DNA of 64,000 nucleotides. Origin: Tubulanus polymorphus (taxonomy: Eukaryota > Nemertea > Palaeonemertea > Tubulaniformes > Tubulanidae). The translations under genes and the position numbers were made by a program. Positions within the stretch are counted from its first letter, which is position 1. Each line of letters begins with the position of its first letter. The notes below the pieces were generated by a model that saw only the letters and a list, made by a program, of their open reading frames with translations, was not told the DNA's origin and searched no databases. Below are positions 32,037 to 44,199 of this stretch, one piece after another. The DNA lies in contig NC_134030.1 in the NCBI RefSeq assembly GCF_964204645.1, positions 19,411,110 to 19,475,109 on the forward strand. The letters are read 5' to 3'.

Positions 32037-32372
32037 CTATCCCGCTAGATGGCGTGCGTAACAGTGCGACAACCCCGTCAAAATCTAGTTCATTTTGAAT
32101 GAACATTCATCTAGATTTTTAGCCTCCGTCGTCAGAAATTAGGCAAATCACTCCTCTTGATAAACACAGATGATCTTAGGGTTCATATTTAAGGTGGTTT
32201 TTAACAAATCATCATTCAAGGAATTTGGGAAATTATGGATAGACTTTAATCTAATACGAGAAGAAATCCGGGAGTTGTTGTTTGAGCGCACACTAGCGAA
32301 CCTGGTGAATCCTCGCTGCATCCTCGCTTGCCACAAGTGGAATCCTCGATTGCCACGGTCGAACGTAGAGTC
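32037..32372. repeat. Fragments of two dispersed families
   Basis: CTAGATGGCGTG, then CTAGTTCATTTTGAATGAAC and TAGATTTTTAGCCTCC (the 21120-type family), lie at 32045-32130. TCCTCGCTTGCCACAAGTGG and AATCCTCGATTGCCACGG (the 77-bp family) lie at 32310-32360. Confidence 0.7.
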
Positions 32373-32704
32373 CCCATGAAAGCTCGAGCTTTCACTACTA
32401 GTGTATACTAGCTTCATCGGGTAAATGAATGAGTGACTTGATGAAGCTGATGAAACTTCTTTACTACATTAGTAGCGAAAGCTCGTGCTCCACATAAAAT
32501 AACTAACTTTAGCACTACACATCTCCGAATCTCTGTATTCAAACATATCCAAAACAGATTTAGAATGTGAAAAAGCCTAGAGGGGCGGATCCATGAGCCA
32601 TATCCCATTGTATTCCAGATTCAAAAGGGCCCTTAATTATTCTATACCTTCAGTACACTGAGTGACAGGGAATCATCTGATGTCATAGATCTATGATCTA
32701 TAGA

Positions 32705-33000
32705 TGATCTTTTTTTTTTTTCTTTCTATAAATTCTCTTTGTTTTGTTTCTTTATCTTGTTATCTTTGTTTGTTTGTTTTTTGTCTTGTTTTGTTCGTTT
32801 TTTCTTCTCTATTATAACTCAGGAGGGCGGTACATAACACAAGCACCGAGCTTCCTTGTACCGTCCTCGCTGGTTTGTTCTTAAAATACATTCTATATTT
32901 ACATCATTGTAACAATACAAATGTACGTATTATATAACCTATTGTATGAATATATAATGTAAAAACAATCGCAGTAAGTAAAGTTATTACTAATAAATAG
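32705..33000. repeat. T-rich tract and possible retroelement 3' end
   Basis: A poly-T and TTTG-rich stretch (32709-32810) is followed by AGGAGGGCGGTACATAACAC and GCTTCCTTGTACCGTCCTCG, a loose inverted pair around GGACGGTAC. I see it once only, so the family is uncertain. Confidence 0.35.
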
Positions 33001-33320
33001 GGCACCTCCAGTATGTAAAATTATGAGGGGATTCGATAGATGTTGAAGACACCGTCGCCATATTTTCTAGGAAGGCAAAATCTATCTTGAATATCTTGAA
33101 TATTACCTTGTGAAGCACGCTTTCCTCTAACTGCATAAAAACCATTTGGAGGCTGCCGTTTGACTGCATTTGCTGTAAAATATTAAAACGAACGCATGTT
33201 TAAAATGATAGTTGTTTTCACAGCGAAATTTCGCTATGAGCAACTTCAGGGCGCCAAAAAAAATATGTTCGTTATAGCCGATAGTTTCCTAGACAGCGGA
33301 ACCTCGTTACAACGAACTCC

Positions 33321-33461
33321 AGGGGCCAGTTGCAGAGTCGTGACTTAAGTCCAAAAGTGGTCTTAAATTTTAAGACTGGTCTTAGGTAGTTGGATTGGCT
33401 ATAAAACTTAGTTGGTCTTAGACTGGTCTTAAGTCTAGGCCATGACTATGCAACCGGCCCC
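33321..33461 (-). mobile_element. GGGGCC-ended MITE, copy 3
   Basis: GGGGCCAGTTGCAGAGTCGT to ATGACTATGCAACCGGCCCC, with the interior in reverse orientation (GACTTAAGTCCAAAAGTGGT). It interrupts direct repeats of about 90 bp (GAACCTCGTTACAACGAACT at 33299 and near 33580, and TCTGTTCGTTATAACCGATAG). Confidence 0.9.
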
Positions 33462-34684
33462 AGGACACCAGAAAATCTGTTCGTTATAACCGATAGACTT
33501 TTTAGACTGTGGAATAACCCCGTTGGAACTAACATCAGGGTATCAGAAAATATGTTCGTTTTAACTGACTGTTCTATCAGCGGAACCTCGTTACAACGAA
33601 CTTCAACGATCTGCTTTGATTTTTTTTTCTACACAAAAATGTTTATAATTAACAAAGTATATAAGATTTACAATATGGTATTTAGACAATACAATCTGGT
33701 TAAAACGAACCTTAGGGCACAAGGTAATCTCTCCATTATTATAACCGATATTGTTGATCAGACAATATATTGTTCCTAGGGCTTTATTTAATCTTCCTAC
33801 ATCGGGTTTTCTACGCAGTCAGCTTTAGCCGAAACATTATGATAAAAGTAAATGGCTAAAAAATTGATAAGTTAAAATTTTTATTACGGACATCAAGGCA
33901 CCAGAAAATAGATATAAACCTATTTATTCTACATCTGTGGCCACATGGCGGAAATTGAAAATTGATGTTCATCCCACGTGGGGAAAGAAATACGATAGTT
34001 TGCAAGTCGTGTTTCTGGTAGACTTCCAGAGATAGAGTTTCAATTTTTCAACTTAATCGCCGCGGTGTCTGGCTGATTCTAGTTCCCGGGAGCCGGTTAC
34101 ATTTCACTTCACTTCTCTTCGAAATTTGTCAATTTACACGTAAACCCAAGGGCTGCTTTTATGTTTGGTCTTGAATTCACTGTGACGTTAAAAGAGGACC
34201 TGAAGTGTTTGAACATCGCACTACTTTGACCAGACTTTATTGTATAGAAATCTGTTGTTTAGAAATCTTGTTCATTGTTTCGTATAAGTCCCGTTGGGTC
34301 TGATTCTAAAACTAAGTTCACCAACTCAATTTAGCTCAGAAATCCCTTTATAGAAGTTTAGTAGGTTTTTTCGCCTAGTTCATGGAGTTTTAAGATTTAG
34401 CCATTCCTCGAGAATTAAGCCCAGATTAAACGTTAGTTTTTCCAGATATCCCCCCGAACTAGGGTTTTAGTCTCCATAAACCCCTAGAATTCGCTGTTTC
34501 AATCGCTCTTCTCATAGAGCCCGTTATCTCACCTTTCCATCGAGGTCAAGTCATCCTCTTCCCCGATAATCCCAGTTTTCACAACCCTAAGAGCGCTGAA
34601 TTTCCCATACACAATGCCCAAACAGCTCGAGATTTAGTTTTTTCTGTAACTCTTATTTTAATTAGGTCCTTTCTAACCCACACC

Positions 34685-34687
<3 letters not shown>
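33462..34687. other. Intronic sequence of the neuropeptide gene, otherwise unique
   Basis: Degenerate tandem copies of TTCGTTATAACCGATAG and CAGCGGAACCTCGTTACAAC lie at 33230-33620. The rest shows no ORF or known repeat. Confidence 0.35.
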
Positions 34688-34741
<54 letters not shown>

Positions 34742-34830
34742 CATCATTATTATCATTATCATTATTATTATCATTATGATAACTATTATTATTGATGTAA
34801 TAATTATCATTGTCATTATCATTAACTTTT
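34688..34830. repeat. (TTA)n and (TTATCA)n microsatellite
   Basis: About 18 perfect TTA units from 34688, then ATCATTATTATCATTATC-type imperfect repeats to about 34825. An Asn-rich frame on the minus strand is an artefact. Confidence 0.97.
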
Positions 34831-35023
34831 TTCAGGGCATCGGCAGCTTCTATGAGTTCAGCCACTAGGCTTGTCGATGTCCTCTCTTTGCATTGATTGC
34901 CATTATTATTATGTTAATTAATCAATATGTTATTTATAATGCTTAGCTAAATAAAGATAATTATATTATATTCTACCCCTACGGTTCAGTTTCAATCCGA
35001 GAATTATACCATTTCTAACTTAC

Positions 35024-35204
35024 GTCGGTTGTAATCACTGCCGTGTTTGAGTTCCATTAGTCTCGTCAGTTCGTTAAGTACGAGTAGATTTTTGTTTTTG
35101 TCGTTACTGAAAGCGGATGACCGATCGATCGTCTCTTCAGATGAGCCACTTCTGTCCCGTTCAACGGGCGAAATGTCAGCGTTGAATATCGAGCTTAACA
35201 TCTC
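35024..35204 (-). CDS. Neuropeptide precursor, exon 2: spacer propeptide
   Basis: Acceptor TTTTGTTACAG|GAGATG lies at 35205/35204 and donor AACCGAC|GTAAGT at 35024/35023. The exon is 181 nt, 60 codons plus one base. It begins in phase 0, as exon 1 ends, and ends in phase 1, as exon 3 requires. It encodes an acidic, polar spacer beginning EMLSSIFNADISPVERDR and ending ELKHGSDYNR. No amidated peptide is seen in it; VERDR and NLLVLNELTRLMELK are not clear cleavage products. A long linker before the first active peptide is normal for tachykinin-type precursors. Confidence 0.68.
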
Positions 35205-35344
35205 CTGTAACAAAACAATACGATGCAAAAGATGAGCGCCTCGTAGCTTTGAGAAATCAATGGCTGCGGTAATAATGCAGCTTTTTCATCGGCTGTTCAG
35301 GATTTCAGACTCATCTAGCTGAAAACAATACTACAGTCACCAGA

Positions 35345-35665
35345 CATTAGACATTTTATCAGCACACTTTCAAAAACTGATCGTCCACACTTCACATGTG
35401 TTCAGTACTTCACCTGAGACATTTCTAATTGAAAATGAACTACAAACACCAGACATTAGACATTTTATCAGCACACTTTCAAACAATGAACATCCACACT
35501 TCACATGCGTTCGGAATATCGCCTGATGCATTTTCAATAGAAATTGAACAGGCATTATAAATCATATCGGTGCACTTTCAAAAACTACTCATCCATAAGT
35601 TCAGAACTTCACCCGAGACATTTTTGATCGAAAATGAATTATAGACACGAGACATTAGACATTTC
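35345..35665 (-). repeat. 107-bp tandem family, three units, reverse orientation
   Basis: CACCAGACATTAGACATTTT, ATCAGCACACTTTCAAAAAC and GATCGTCCACACTTCACATG, repeated, in an intron of the neuropeptide gene. Units diverge towards the right. Confidence 0.88.
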
Positions 35666-36404
35666 ATCAGCTCAATTCAAGGATTTTACCAGCGTCCATA
35701 GCATGTATATGAATATCCAAACCTAATGATAAAATCAGTCCATCTAGCGGATGAATAGGTTAGTAGGTCAGTCATCTGTTAGGTGACCTTGCCCATACTC
35801 CAAGGTTTTCATTGTCACCACACGATAGGAGAAGCTGTTCCTATAAGTAAGTTCTAGGTGAATTTGAGATATTTTCGGAGGGCTTCAATTTGCCCCCAAT
35901 ACATGTAAAATCGCTGCTTTCATACAGGTATTCCTTTAGATTCGAATCTTGTTTAGTATAAGCCGCCAGAAAACGCTACTTTGCGGCCATATTTAATATG
36001 AAAGATTGACATCGGATCACATCCTGCTCGCGAACCTGTACCGAAAGACAAAAAATCAATAGAGATCGTCGAATTTGAAAATATCATATTAATACATTGA
36101 TGAATATATGAGCTCTGCCTCATGGCTATATTCGTGGCCATATATCGGTATTGGTATTTTGGATATATTCTTCAAAACGATTTTTGAAGAAGACTTATTT
36201 AACCAGTCGATTTTGCGGCTTCTTTCAATAACGATAGTTAGAAATATCATCTTGATTTAGAAAGCTCGCTTATTGGAACGCTGCCCATTGCCGTTTTCAG
36301 TGCGTAGGTAGATTGGCACAAAACTTTCATGGCACTCGGACGCCTTTTCATGTAATTGATTCTTCTCAGATTCTGTTCTACATCTTTTATTTCTCGAAGA
36401 ATTA

Positions 36405-36745
36405 TGTAGCACCAGACATAATAGATATTTTATCAACACACTTTCAAAAACTGGTCGTCCACACTTCACCTGAGACATTTCTAATTGAAAATGAACTACA
36501 AACACCAGATATTAGACATTTATCAGCACACTTTCAAAAACTGATCGTCCACACTTCACATGTGTTCAGTGCTTCACCTGAAACATTTCTAATTGAAAAT
36601 GAACTACAAACACCAGGCATTAGACATTTTATCAGCGCACTTTCAAAAACTGATCGTCCACCCTTCACACGTGTTCAGTGCTTCACCTGAGACATTTTAA
36701 TCGAAAATGCCAGCACCAGACATTAGACATTTAATCAGCTCACTT
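36405..36745 (-). repeat. 107-bp tandem family, about three units, reverse orientation
   Basis: The same unit as 35345, including GTTCAGTGCTTCACCTGA and GAAAATGAACTACAAACACC. The overlapping 125-residue plus-strand frame is array read-through. Confidence 0.88.
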
Positions 36746-36749
36746 TAAT

Positions 36750-38740
36750 TCGAGAATCACTTTCGACTTTAATTTTCATTAATAATATCAGATTTTCTAT
36801 ATCGTCGTCACGACACAGGCCAGGTTTCATCAATGAGAGATGATACAAATTACAGGCAATTCATTAACAACAATTGGCATAAAGGATGACTAGAAAGTAT
36901 CTCAGTAGTTATTATGAATAAATGAATAGCAATGTCAATCAAAAGTTAAGCTGATACAATCGCATTCGCCAGAAGCGTACTAGATTACAGAGACGACGAC
37001 GTCTTCTATAGGGTTCACTACTGCGGGTAACCGAACATCTCAAAAAGCAATTACGTCATAGATCTCATTTTGTGATGAGTATAATCAGTTAATTTAGCAG
37101 AAACGCTAAAAGGTTGGCTGCGTTCCCATTTCAAAAATGAAAGTTATCCTCGAGTTTCTTGATAACACGATCGGTGAAATAAAAGCGAGATGGTTTTTTT
37201 TCAAAAATAAATATTTACACCGTATTTAGGCTAATCCGATGCCTGGGCGTTGTGTCACAAAAGACACGGCGAACTGGGGCCGCTGTGACGGATCCTGCGA
37301 GTGCAATTTCGCGGTCGCTTCCTAATGAAATTGAACGCTATTCTATTTTTCACACGTCGCGGGCAATATTTGCGGAGATAATGGATTAGAAGTTCTTCAC
37401 AGACACAGGCGCACACACCTGAGTTGATATCGAAAAAATCTTCCCTCGACATCGGCGAACCAATTCCGGAGAGAGCGCGCACGCAAACCCGGCTCCGTGC
37501 CTGCAACGAGCTTGTCGGCGTTTATTTCATCTCAAACTTTTAGAGGAACCTCAGTAATCTAATCGAAATGTTCATTCGCTCGAATGAAAGTAGATAACTG
37601 ATAAAATTGCAAACATAGCATCCCTCGTATTTTTATTTCTTTTTTATACATAAAAAGCGTGCATTAAAATAAGTGATTCGTTTCGTCGACGTCTCGCGAG
37701 TAATTTTCGTTTTACGACCGATCGGCGACCGGTTGGTCGTTCGCTGCAGTTAAAACACGAACTCGACGCCCGACGAAGCGACGGCGCCGTTTTGTGTCAA
37801 ATCATCATCAGACGTTCGGTCGAATAAAACCAATCTACAATTCAAACCGAGACGCGTAATTCGATTTCTTCTTCAACTGTTTATTTCGTGGCGTTTATGA
37901 AAATTCAATCAACGAAATGTCAACTCGAATTATCAGCAATTATTCGCCTTTTCCACGGTTGGAATTTTGATAATGGTCGGTGCTTTAAAAAAGTTCAGAC
38001 CAGTCGCGATAATGATAGTAATAGCAATAATAACAATGCTGATGATGAATAAAGATTCAGTGTTGTAGCGATCACGGGTTTTCTGCACATTTCACATTCG
38101 AATCGAAGGAAATGATATTGTAAAAGTTAATATCGTCTGGCATTCGAACCCGATATCGTAATTGGAGGAAATTGAGAAAGTTACGGAAATTGATGCGTGA
38201 TCTGGGTATCTCGGAGCCATCCTCTTTCTCTGGCACGTAAACGGCGCCACAAAGAAACGATCTAGCTACGCCCGATTTCCTTCAGCAATTAATGCGTACC
38301 ACACTATTACTTTATCTAAACAACGACTTTAAAATAGCATGGACAGCACATACATAAAATCTACTGGGCTTGGAAAAACTGATGTATTTCTGTCATAACT
38401 TTTCATCAGCTTTTTAGTAGTCGAATGATGGGTGAGAGATCTTTTTTTACGTTAACTGGAAAGGGGAAATAATATACACGGGAAAATAACAATATGGGTT
38501 TTTTTGCGGGATCGCTAATAAAGATTTCGGCCAGTCTCTCCGCAGGCACGTTATTCATTACAGAATAGAGCATAAACATCGTCAATTCAATTCAACATTC
38601 ATTCTACACAACCATGCATTATACATTTAGTTATGACACCATTTCAACTATAAGCCATCTAACAAAGCCTCATAAAGTAGAGGCCGAACCTTCTCTCTAA
38701 GTGTCTGAATATAAGGTCAGTAAGTGTATTCCTCGTGAAA
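36750..38740. other. Intronic sequence with a CpG-rich middle
   Basis: 37080-37520 and 37680-37900 are CpG-rich and unique (GAGAGAGCGCGCACGCAAAC; GACCGATCGGCGACCGGTTGG). They may be enhancers of the neuropeptide gene. The minus-strand frame at 37255-37506 is unsupported. 38068-38250 is a copy of the 16262 family. Confidence 0.35.
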
Positions 38741-38746
38741 TTAAAA

Positions 38747-39300
38747 AAATTTAAGATCCATAGAAGCTAAAACAGTACAAATCTCATTTTCTAATGAGTA
38801 ATATATATTCATTAAGCGAACGTTTTCGGGAGTTACATTATCTCCTCTTCGGGCATAGCGCAAGTGATTAAATTTACATATCATACTGGTACTTATATAG
38901 AATAAGACGAAGCTATTTACAAACGATTTCAAATTACTGAGTGACAAGATAATTACAATTCAAAGATAATTAATTACACACACAATCTAAATTACTGAGT
39001 GACGATATTTGACTAGTAGTTAATTATCTAAAAACATTGAGAATGAATCCTGACCCGTGTTCGAATAGTTGTTGATTAAGGGAGGGCTGTTGAGTTTCGA
39101 TAAAAAGTGCTTCTCTAATTTTGCAATCTAAATCAGAAGATCCTTTATCTAAAATTTTGATATTCTTTTCGCTAAACGAGACCTGACAGTCACGGCAATT
39201 TGACGGATGTTGGCCAATTGCTGAAGTCTAAATATATATTACTCATTAGAAAATGAAATTTGTATTGTTTTTGCTTCTATGGACCTTAAATTATCTAGAC
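38747..39300. repeat. Inverted pair of about 60-bp arms, 420 bp apart
   Basis: TTAAGATCCATAGAAGCTAA continuing to ATTTTCTAATGAGTAATATA at 38751-38812 is inverted at 39232-39295 (TATATTACTCATTAGAAAAT to TTCTATGGACCTTAAATTAT). It may be a foldback element or old TIRs; the interior is non-coding. Confidence 0.75.
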
Positions 39301-39330
39301 TATCTAGCTGAGATCTAATTAAAAAAATGG

Positions 39331-39414
39331 TTTGGATACCGAGCCTTGACTGTGCAGCAGGGCCCTCAAACATTTGGATACCGAGCCTTGACTGTGCAGC
39401 AGGGCCCTCAAACG
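39331..39414. repeat. Two tandem copies of a 41-bp unit
   Basis: TTTGGATACCGAGCCTTGAC then TGTGCAGCAGGGCCCTCAAAC occurs twice with no difference I can see, indicating a very recent duplication. Confidence 0.95.
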
Positions 39415-40052
39415 AAATGTGTCGAAAAAAATAAACAAATATGTATGTTTTGATGAACAAAAACTCAACCATTCGAAGTCATTTGTTCTTTTGAAAGCGG
39501 AAATGCACACAAGACGTCAACGACGTCTTTCAAATGTCTGGCAACGACATATATTTCATCATCAATGAAAAAAACCAAGACAAAGTTACTGCACTCAACG
39601 ACTAGAATAGAGTCTATTTTTAATCCACATGTTCAGAAAATGATCTCGGTAACGTTTTTAAGCTCGTCTCGGGTTGCAATCCCGCACCGTAGCATTCAAA
39701 TTACGTAGTCGGCCGAGTTTTGAATAATTAATCAAAACGGCTGAAGTTAACGATTAAATATATGCGTATGTATTCAGAATGTGCGTGATTTATTAAAATC
39801 TTCCCCGCTGTAAACGGACGCCGATTCAACTGAAAGCGCTGCTCGGTGTCTGCTCGGTCCGTGTTTTCTACGGACTATTATTCATATATCGTCAATTTTT
39901 GGCTGCATAAATGAATGGTTACGACAAAACTCACGCACGCACGCATGCACGCACGCACGCACACATACACGCACCGTGGGTTAAATGCCAGCCTATAAAA
40001 CTGGGCCCGGATGGCCCCATTCTTGAACTATTCAGAAAATTTACATCTTTAC

Positions 40053-40140
40053 ACTCGACCTAGTTTCCTCATCGCGGGCCTAGTTTCCTCATCGCGGGCC
40101 TAGTTTCCTCATCGCGGGCCTAGTCGCCTCATCGCGGGCA
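40053..40140. repeat. 20-bp tandem repeat, four copies
   Basis: GGGCCTAGTTTCCTCATCGC repeated; the last copy has TCGCC in place of TTTCC. Confidence 0.96.
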
Positions 40141-40164
40141 TTCTAATCCGATGGGGTCGCGGGA

Positions 40165-40335
40165 CAATGCGTCATCCCGCCCTCGCAGGGATTCGAAACT
40201 ACCGCGAGACTCTGCCGCGTGCCTCGTTAGCGGGCATTTGAAAACTGATGACATCGCGAGACTCTGCCACGTTCCTCCCACACAGGGATTCGAACCTAAT
40301 GACATCGAAAGACTCTGTCACGTTGGGTAACATGG
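40165..40335 (-). repeat. Units of the 51-bp B-box repeat, reverse orientation
   Basis: CTCGCAGGGATTCGAAACTA, GACATCGCGAGACTCTGCCA and CGTTCCTCCCACACAGGGAT, then TCGAACCTAATGACATCG. It represents about three diverged units on the minus strand, directly after the 20-bp repeat. Confidence 0.8.
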
Positions 40336-41045
40336 TAAGTCAACTTGAGCGGAACCACTCCTCTTAAGGTCGAAAGCTAAAAACAGCGTTTAAAGCGAAG
40401 CCCTTTCAAACATCACACGATTCTAAATGTTAAACGCTCTTTTTAGATTGTTGCGATTTCCTTTAATCACAAAACATTGAACAACGCGGATCGTCCCAGC
40501 AGTTTAGTTATTTGCCTTTGAAATTCGGAAAACAGGAACGCGATGATTAATACATCGACTTGGCCAAACCGAGTTTATCCGGAGCCGCTCACTTGGGAAA
40601 CGAAAGATCACCCTTCAGCGCAATTAATTTTAGGAGTTATCCTTTGATATAAAAAGCGGTTCATATAACCGTTTTTGAAGTCAATTGGACCAATCATAAC
40701 TCGCGTGTTGACTTGTTTATCTGAACGTAACTGATTTTGATCAACTACCGCGCGATGAACTCGGTCTGAAGAATATTCGCGTCGATACAAACTGCGACCG
40801 TACATCGACGACTTTTAAAAACGCGCTTAACAAGGTGACAAAATATCTTAGTTTTTTCGCCGAACGAAATGAATTATGATCTTTTCGTTCTAACGGAATG
40901 TTTTTCGCGTCTTTTGTAGAGACGAACGTTTATTTCCGAGAAAAAAAACCCATTTCGCAAAAAGAAAACATGTCACATATTTGGATCCAAGGAATCAAGT
41001 ATTTTCAGCTTGTAACCTCTCCTGTCGGAATAACTCAAACCTTGT

Positions 41046-41157
41046 ACCCAGTTCCAAGTTATGAGTTAGAGTTAACTCTGAGATAAAGTTAGTTCATTTT
41101 CAATGAGTTTACTCAGAGTTAAATCTTAATTCAGAACAGTGTAGTGTGAAACTGGGC
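41046..41157. mobile_element. Palindromic MITE with ACCCAGTTCC ends, copy 1
   Basis: ACCCAGTTCCAAGTTATGAG pairs imperfectly with the right end GTAGTGTGAAACTGGGCCC. The inner GTTAACTCTGAG pairs with CTCAGAGTTAA around AGTTCATTTTCAATGAG. It directly abuts the GGGGCC MITE at 41161. Confidence 0.7.
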
Positions 41158-41160
41158 CCA

Positions 41161-41301
41161 GGGGCCGGTTGCATAGTCGTGGCTTAGACTTAAGACCAGT
41201 CTAAGACCAACTTAGTTCTATAGCCGATCTAACAACTTAAGACCAGTCTTAAGATTTAAAGACCCCTTTTGGACTTAAGTCACGACTGTGGAACTGGCCC
41301 C
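41161..41301 (+). mobile_element. GGGGCC-ended MITE, copy 4
   Basis: GGGGCCGGTTGCATAGTCGT to GACTGTGGAACTGGCCCC, with interior TAAGACCAGTCTAAGACCAA. It has the same orientation as copy 1 at 10832. Confidence 0.92.
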
Positions 41302-41631
41302 AGGTGTACAGAAAAAGCCCGTGACGACCGTATAGGCGACTAGCGATTGGTCCATTAACCTTGTCGAGAATACAGTACGTTCCATTTTAGGAAAAAGAAC
41401 AGGAACTCCCAGGGCAGAGGCTAGGGGTGGGGTGTAACATTTGAGAGAAGTGATTTAAAAATGATACGCACTCGTGCGATTCTGTCTGCCGGATGATGGA
41501 AGGTCATTATCGACGTTGACAAAACCTGGCAAATTCATCATTTATTCAGATTATAGAAATAGACTGCGCTTATTATCGATGACGTGTAGAAATTGTAGGC
41601 TAATTCTCTCTGAGTTTGCAGCGTTGACTGG

Positions 41632-41985
41632 TGGAGAGGGAGAGGTAGAGGTAGAGGTAGAGGTAGAGGGAGAGGTAGAGGTAGAGGGAGAGGGAGAGGG
41701 AGAGGGAGAGGGAGAGGGAGAGGGAGAGGGAGAGGGAGAGGGAGACGGAGACGGAGAGGGAGAGGGAGAGAGAGAGGAAGAGGGAGAGAGACAGGGAGAG
41801 GGGCAGGGAGGGACAGGAAGAGGGACAGGGACAGGGACAGAGAGAGGCCCAGGGACTGGGATGGGAACGGGACAGGGACAGGGAGGGACAGGGACAGAGG
41901 CAGAGAGAGGGACAGGGACCGGGACAGGGACGGGACAGGGACACGGACAGAGACAGGAACAGGGACAGGGACTGGCAGAGGCCAA
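41632..41985 (+). repeat. Polypurine minisatellite, about 350 nt
   Basis: It starts as GAGGTA units, becomes (GAGGGA)n, then (GGACAG)n with interruptions. The plus strand is almost purely A/G until C enters the GGGACAGGGACAGGG part. EGEGEG, SPSPSP and similar frames on both strands are artefacts. Confidence 0.96.
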
Positions 41986-42621
41986 GGGGAGAGTCAGCGC
42001 CTAGCTATCCAACACGACAGTTTGTTCCACGCGAAAATAAGAATTAGCTCATTTTCATCTTTTTTTTCACCGCCATAGTTTTCTTATTAAACTGAAGAAC
42101 CCCAAAACACTATCACACGCGAAGCCTTTCAACAGATATCAGATATTTTACTCATCTTTAGTCGGTTTCGGATGCCGTTTTCGTTGATACTTGATTCACG
42201 AGTACAAACGAGAAACAAGAAACGTTCATACGATTTTGACTGAAATGTCAAACGAACTGAAGGACTGAGGAACGAGTTAACAACTAAACTAGCTACACCT
42301 GGTGAATCGGGCAGATTTTCGAAATTTGAAATGCGAAAAACGGCTAACGATAACTGACCGAACTTCGACTGCCAGAGAAGTAATCCTGAATTTACATTTA
42401 CTTATGCACACCATCCACTGGTCTTGTTAACCTTCATTTCAAATTAATTCTAATATTTTCATCATTTTTCCTAAGATTTGCTCCGATTCGTTTTGATTCG
42501 GTGTCCAAATACAAGCCTGCGCCACACCTACCGGCAGCGAAACTGAATGGGACGAGGCGCTGCGGGTAACCAACGATATCATAATAGAACGATAACCACA
42601 CTCAAACGTGGTGAACGGATA

Positions 42622-42871
42622 ATAAGATAAAAACCCACTATCTACAGATTAAAAGAATCTAAAAACAAGAATTTATTTATTCAATCTAAAATACATAGAG
42701 TACACAACGTTTCGATCTCATCCTAGAGATCATCGTCAGGTGTGACAACGCACCTGACGATGATCTCTAGGGTGAGATCGAAACGTCGTGGCTTATATAT
42801 ATTTTAGATTGAATAGAAAAATTGTTGTTTTTAAATTCTTTTAATATGTAGATAGTGGATTATTATCTTAT
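42622..42871. mobile_element. Palindromic element with hammerhead-like core, second type
   Basis: ATAAGATAAAAACCCACTAT, then CTACAGATTAAAAGAATCTAA, is inverted as TTCTTTTAATATGTAGATAGTGG and ATTATTATCTTAT. The centre on the plus strand reads CTGACGA-T-GATCTC-TAGGGT-GAGATC-GAAAC (about 42753-42785), mirrored at about 42706-42738. It shows the same layout as 26803-27036, with different stem sequence. Confidence 0.85.
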
Positions 42872-43611
42872 CAACGATATCAGAAACTGGAAATAACGTT
42901 TCGCGGGCCTTTGTCCCAATGTCGGACAGAGCTGGCGAGCGATGAACTAAACCTAGTGACGTCACCGTTTTCGCCGACTTCCTAATACGGGCATGTTATT
43001 GTTTCGTTGTTCCGTTCGGGGAATCGGATATAAACTGAAAATTAATTCATTTCGTCTCCCCTGAGACGAACGCAATTTGGCGGCGCGAATATCGATAACA
43101 TTTTAATAACCGACTTTTTATGACATTTTTTACGGCGAAAAAGATATATTGACGGACAGCTGAAATTTATCGTACTAATTACGAATTTAATTGCTCTGAC
43201 AATCGTAGAAATGACGGATACATTCTGCGCGTACTCAACCATGACTTGGGAATAATGAATAATTAATTTCCTTTTGGTTTGGAATAGAATTTTGATAATG
43301 AATTTTGAAGTGTTTTCAATTCTATCATTCTCACTTAGGATGTCGGGTACTAGAATGTTTGGGAGTAACTACAGGTTTGCCGCCAGGTGGCGTGATGATC
43401 ATTCCGCAGTGTTATGGTGTAAAACTAGTTCACTATCAATGAACTTTGAACGGAATTCTTAGGTTTCAAAATCGATACATTATCACATGACCCACACCCA
43501 GGTATTTGATAAATTCATAATTTTGATACTGGCATATCCTTTATTGTACTGCGCCGATTGAAGGTAACACAATTGTGTCGTATCTTGATTATACCTAAAT
43601 GATTACAGTTC

Positions 43612-43723
43612 TGGGTCCAGTTCCACAGTTCCGAGTTGGTATTTAACTCTGAATTGACTCATCGAAAATGAACTTACTTTAACTCAGAGTTAACTCCAAA
43701 CTCATAACTGCGGCACTGGGTCC
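43612..43723. mobile_element. Palindromic MITE with ACCCAGTTCC ends, copy 2
   Basis: TGGGTCCAGTTCCACAGTTC and GCGGCACTGGGTCCC are inverted ends. TTTAACTCTGAATTGACTCAT pairs with the right side around AAAATGAACTTACTTTAACTC. It is homologous to 41046-41157. Confidence 0.8.
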
Positions 43724-43996
43724 CGATGATAATAATGATAATACCAATGTTTAGAATTCAGTTGACATCGAATTTGAAAGAAAAAACTTTATACTGAGCA
43801 CGTTGTATTTAGGTAGCCCGCATGACGTCATACGCATAGCAAGTTGTCAGTGCGCGTTCAGAAAATTCGTGCACCTGTTATTCATTTTTCAAACCCGTAT
43901 ATTTATTCAAGTTCAGTGTTTATCGAAAAACTAACATTTATTACTGGTACGTATATCGGTTAGTAAACTATTGAATGAGATCATAATTTGAACGGA

Positions 43997-44197
43997 TTCG
44001 TTCGTTCGTTCGTTCGTTCGTTCGTTCGTTCGTTCGTTCGTTCGTTCGTTCGTTCGTTCGTTCGTTCGTTCGTTCGTTCGTTCGTTCGTTCGTTCGTTCG
44101 TTCGTTCGTTCGTTCGTTCGTTCGTTCGTTCGTTCGTTCGTTCGTTCGTTCGTTCGTTCGTTCGTTCGTTCGTTCGTTCGTTCTATCGTTCTATCGT
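43997..44197. repeat. (TTCG)n microsatellite, about 46 units
   Basis: Nearly perfect from 43997 to about 44182, ending with two TTCTATCG variants. Its NERT and RSFV frames on the two strands are artefacts. Every unit carries a CpG. Confidence 0.98.
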
Positions 44198-44199
44198 AA

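Noticed and set aside
34662-34865. Asn-rich protein
   Set aside because: Translation of the (TTA)n microsatellite.
41474-42004. EGEGEG-rich and SPSP-rich proteins
   Set aside because: Polypurine minisatellite read in several frames on both strands.
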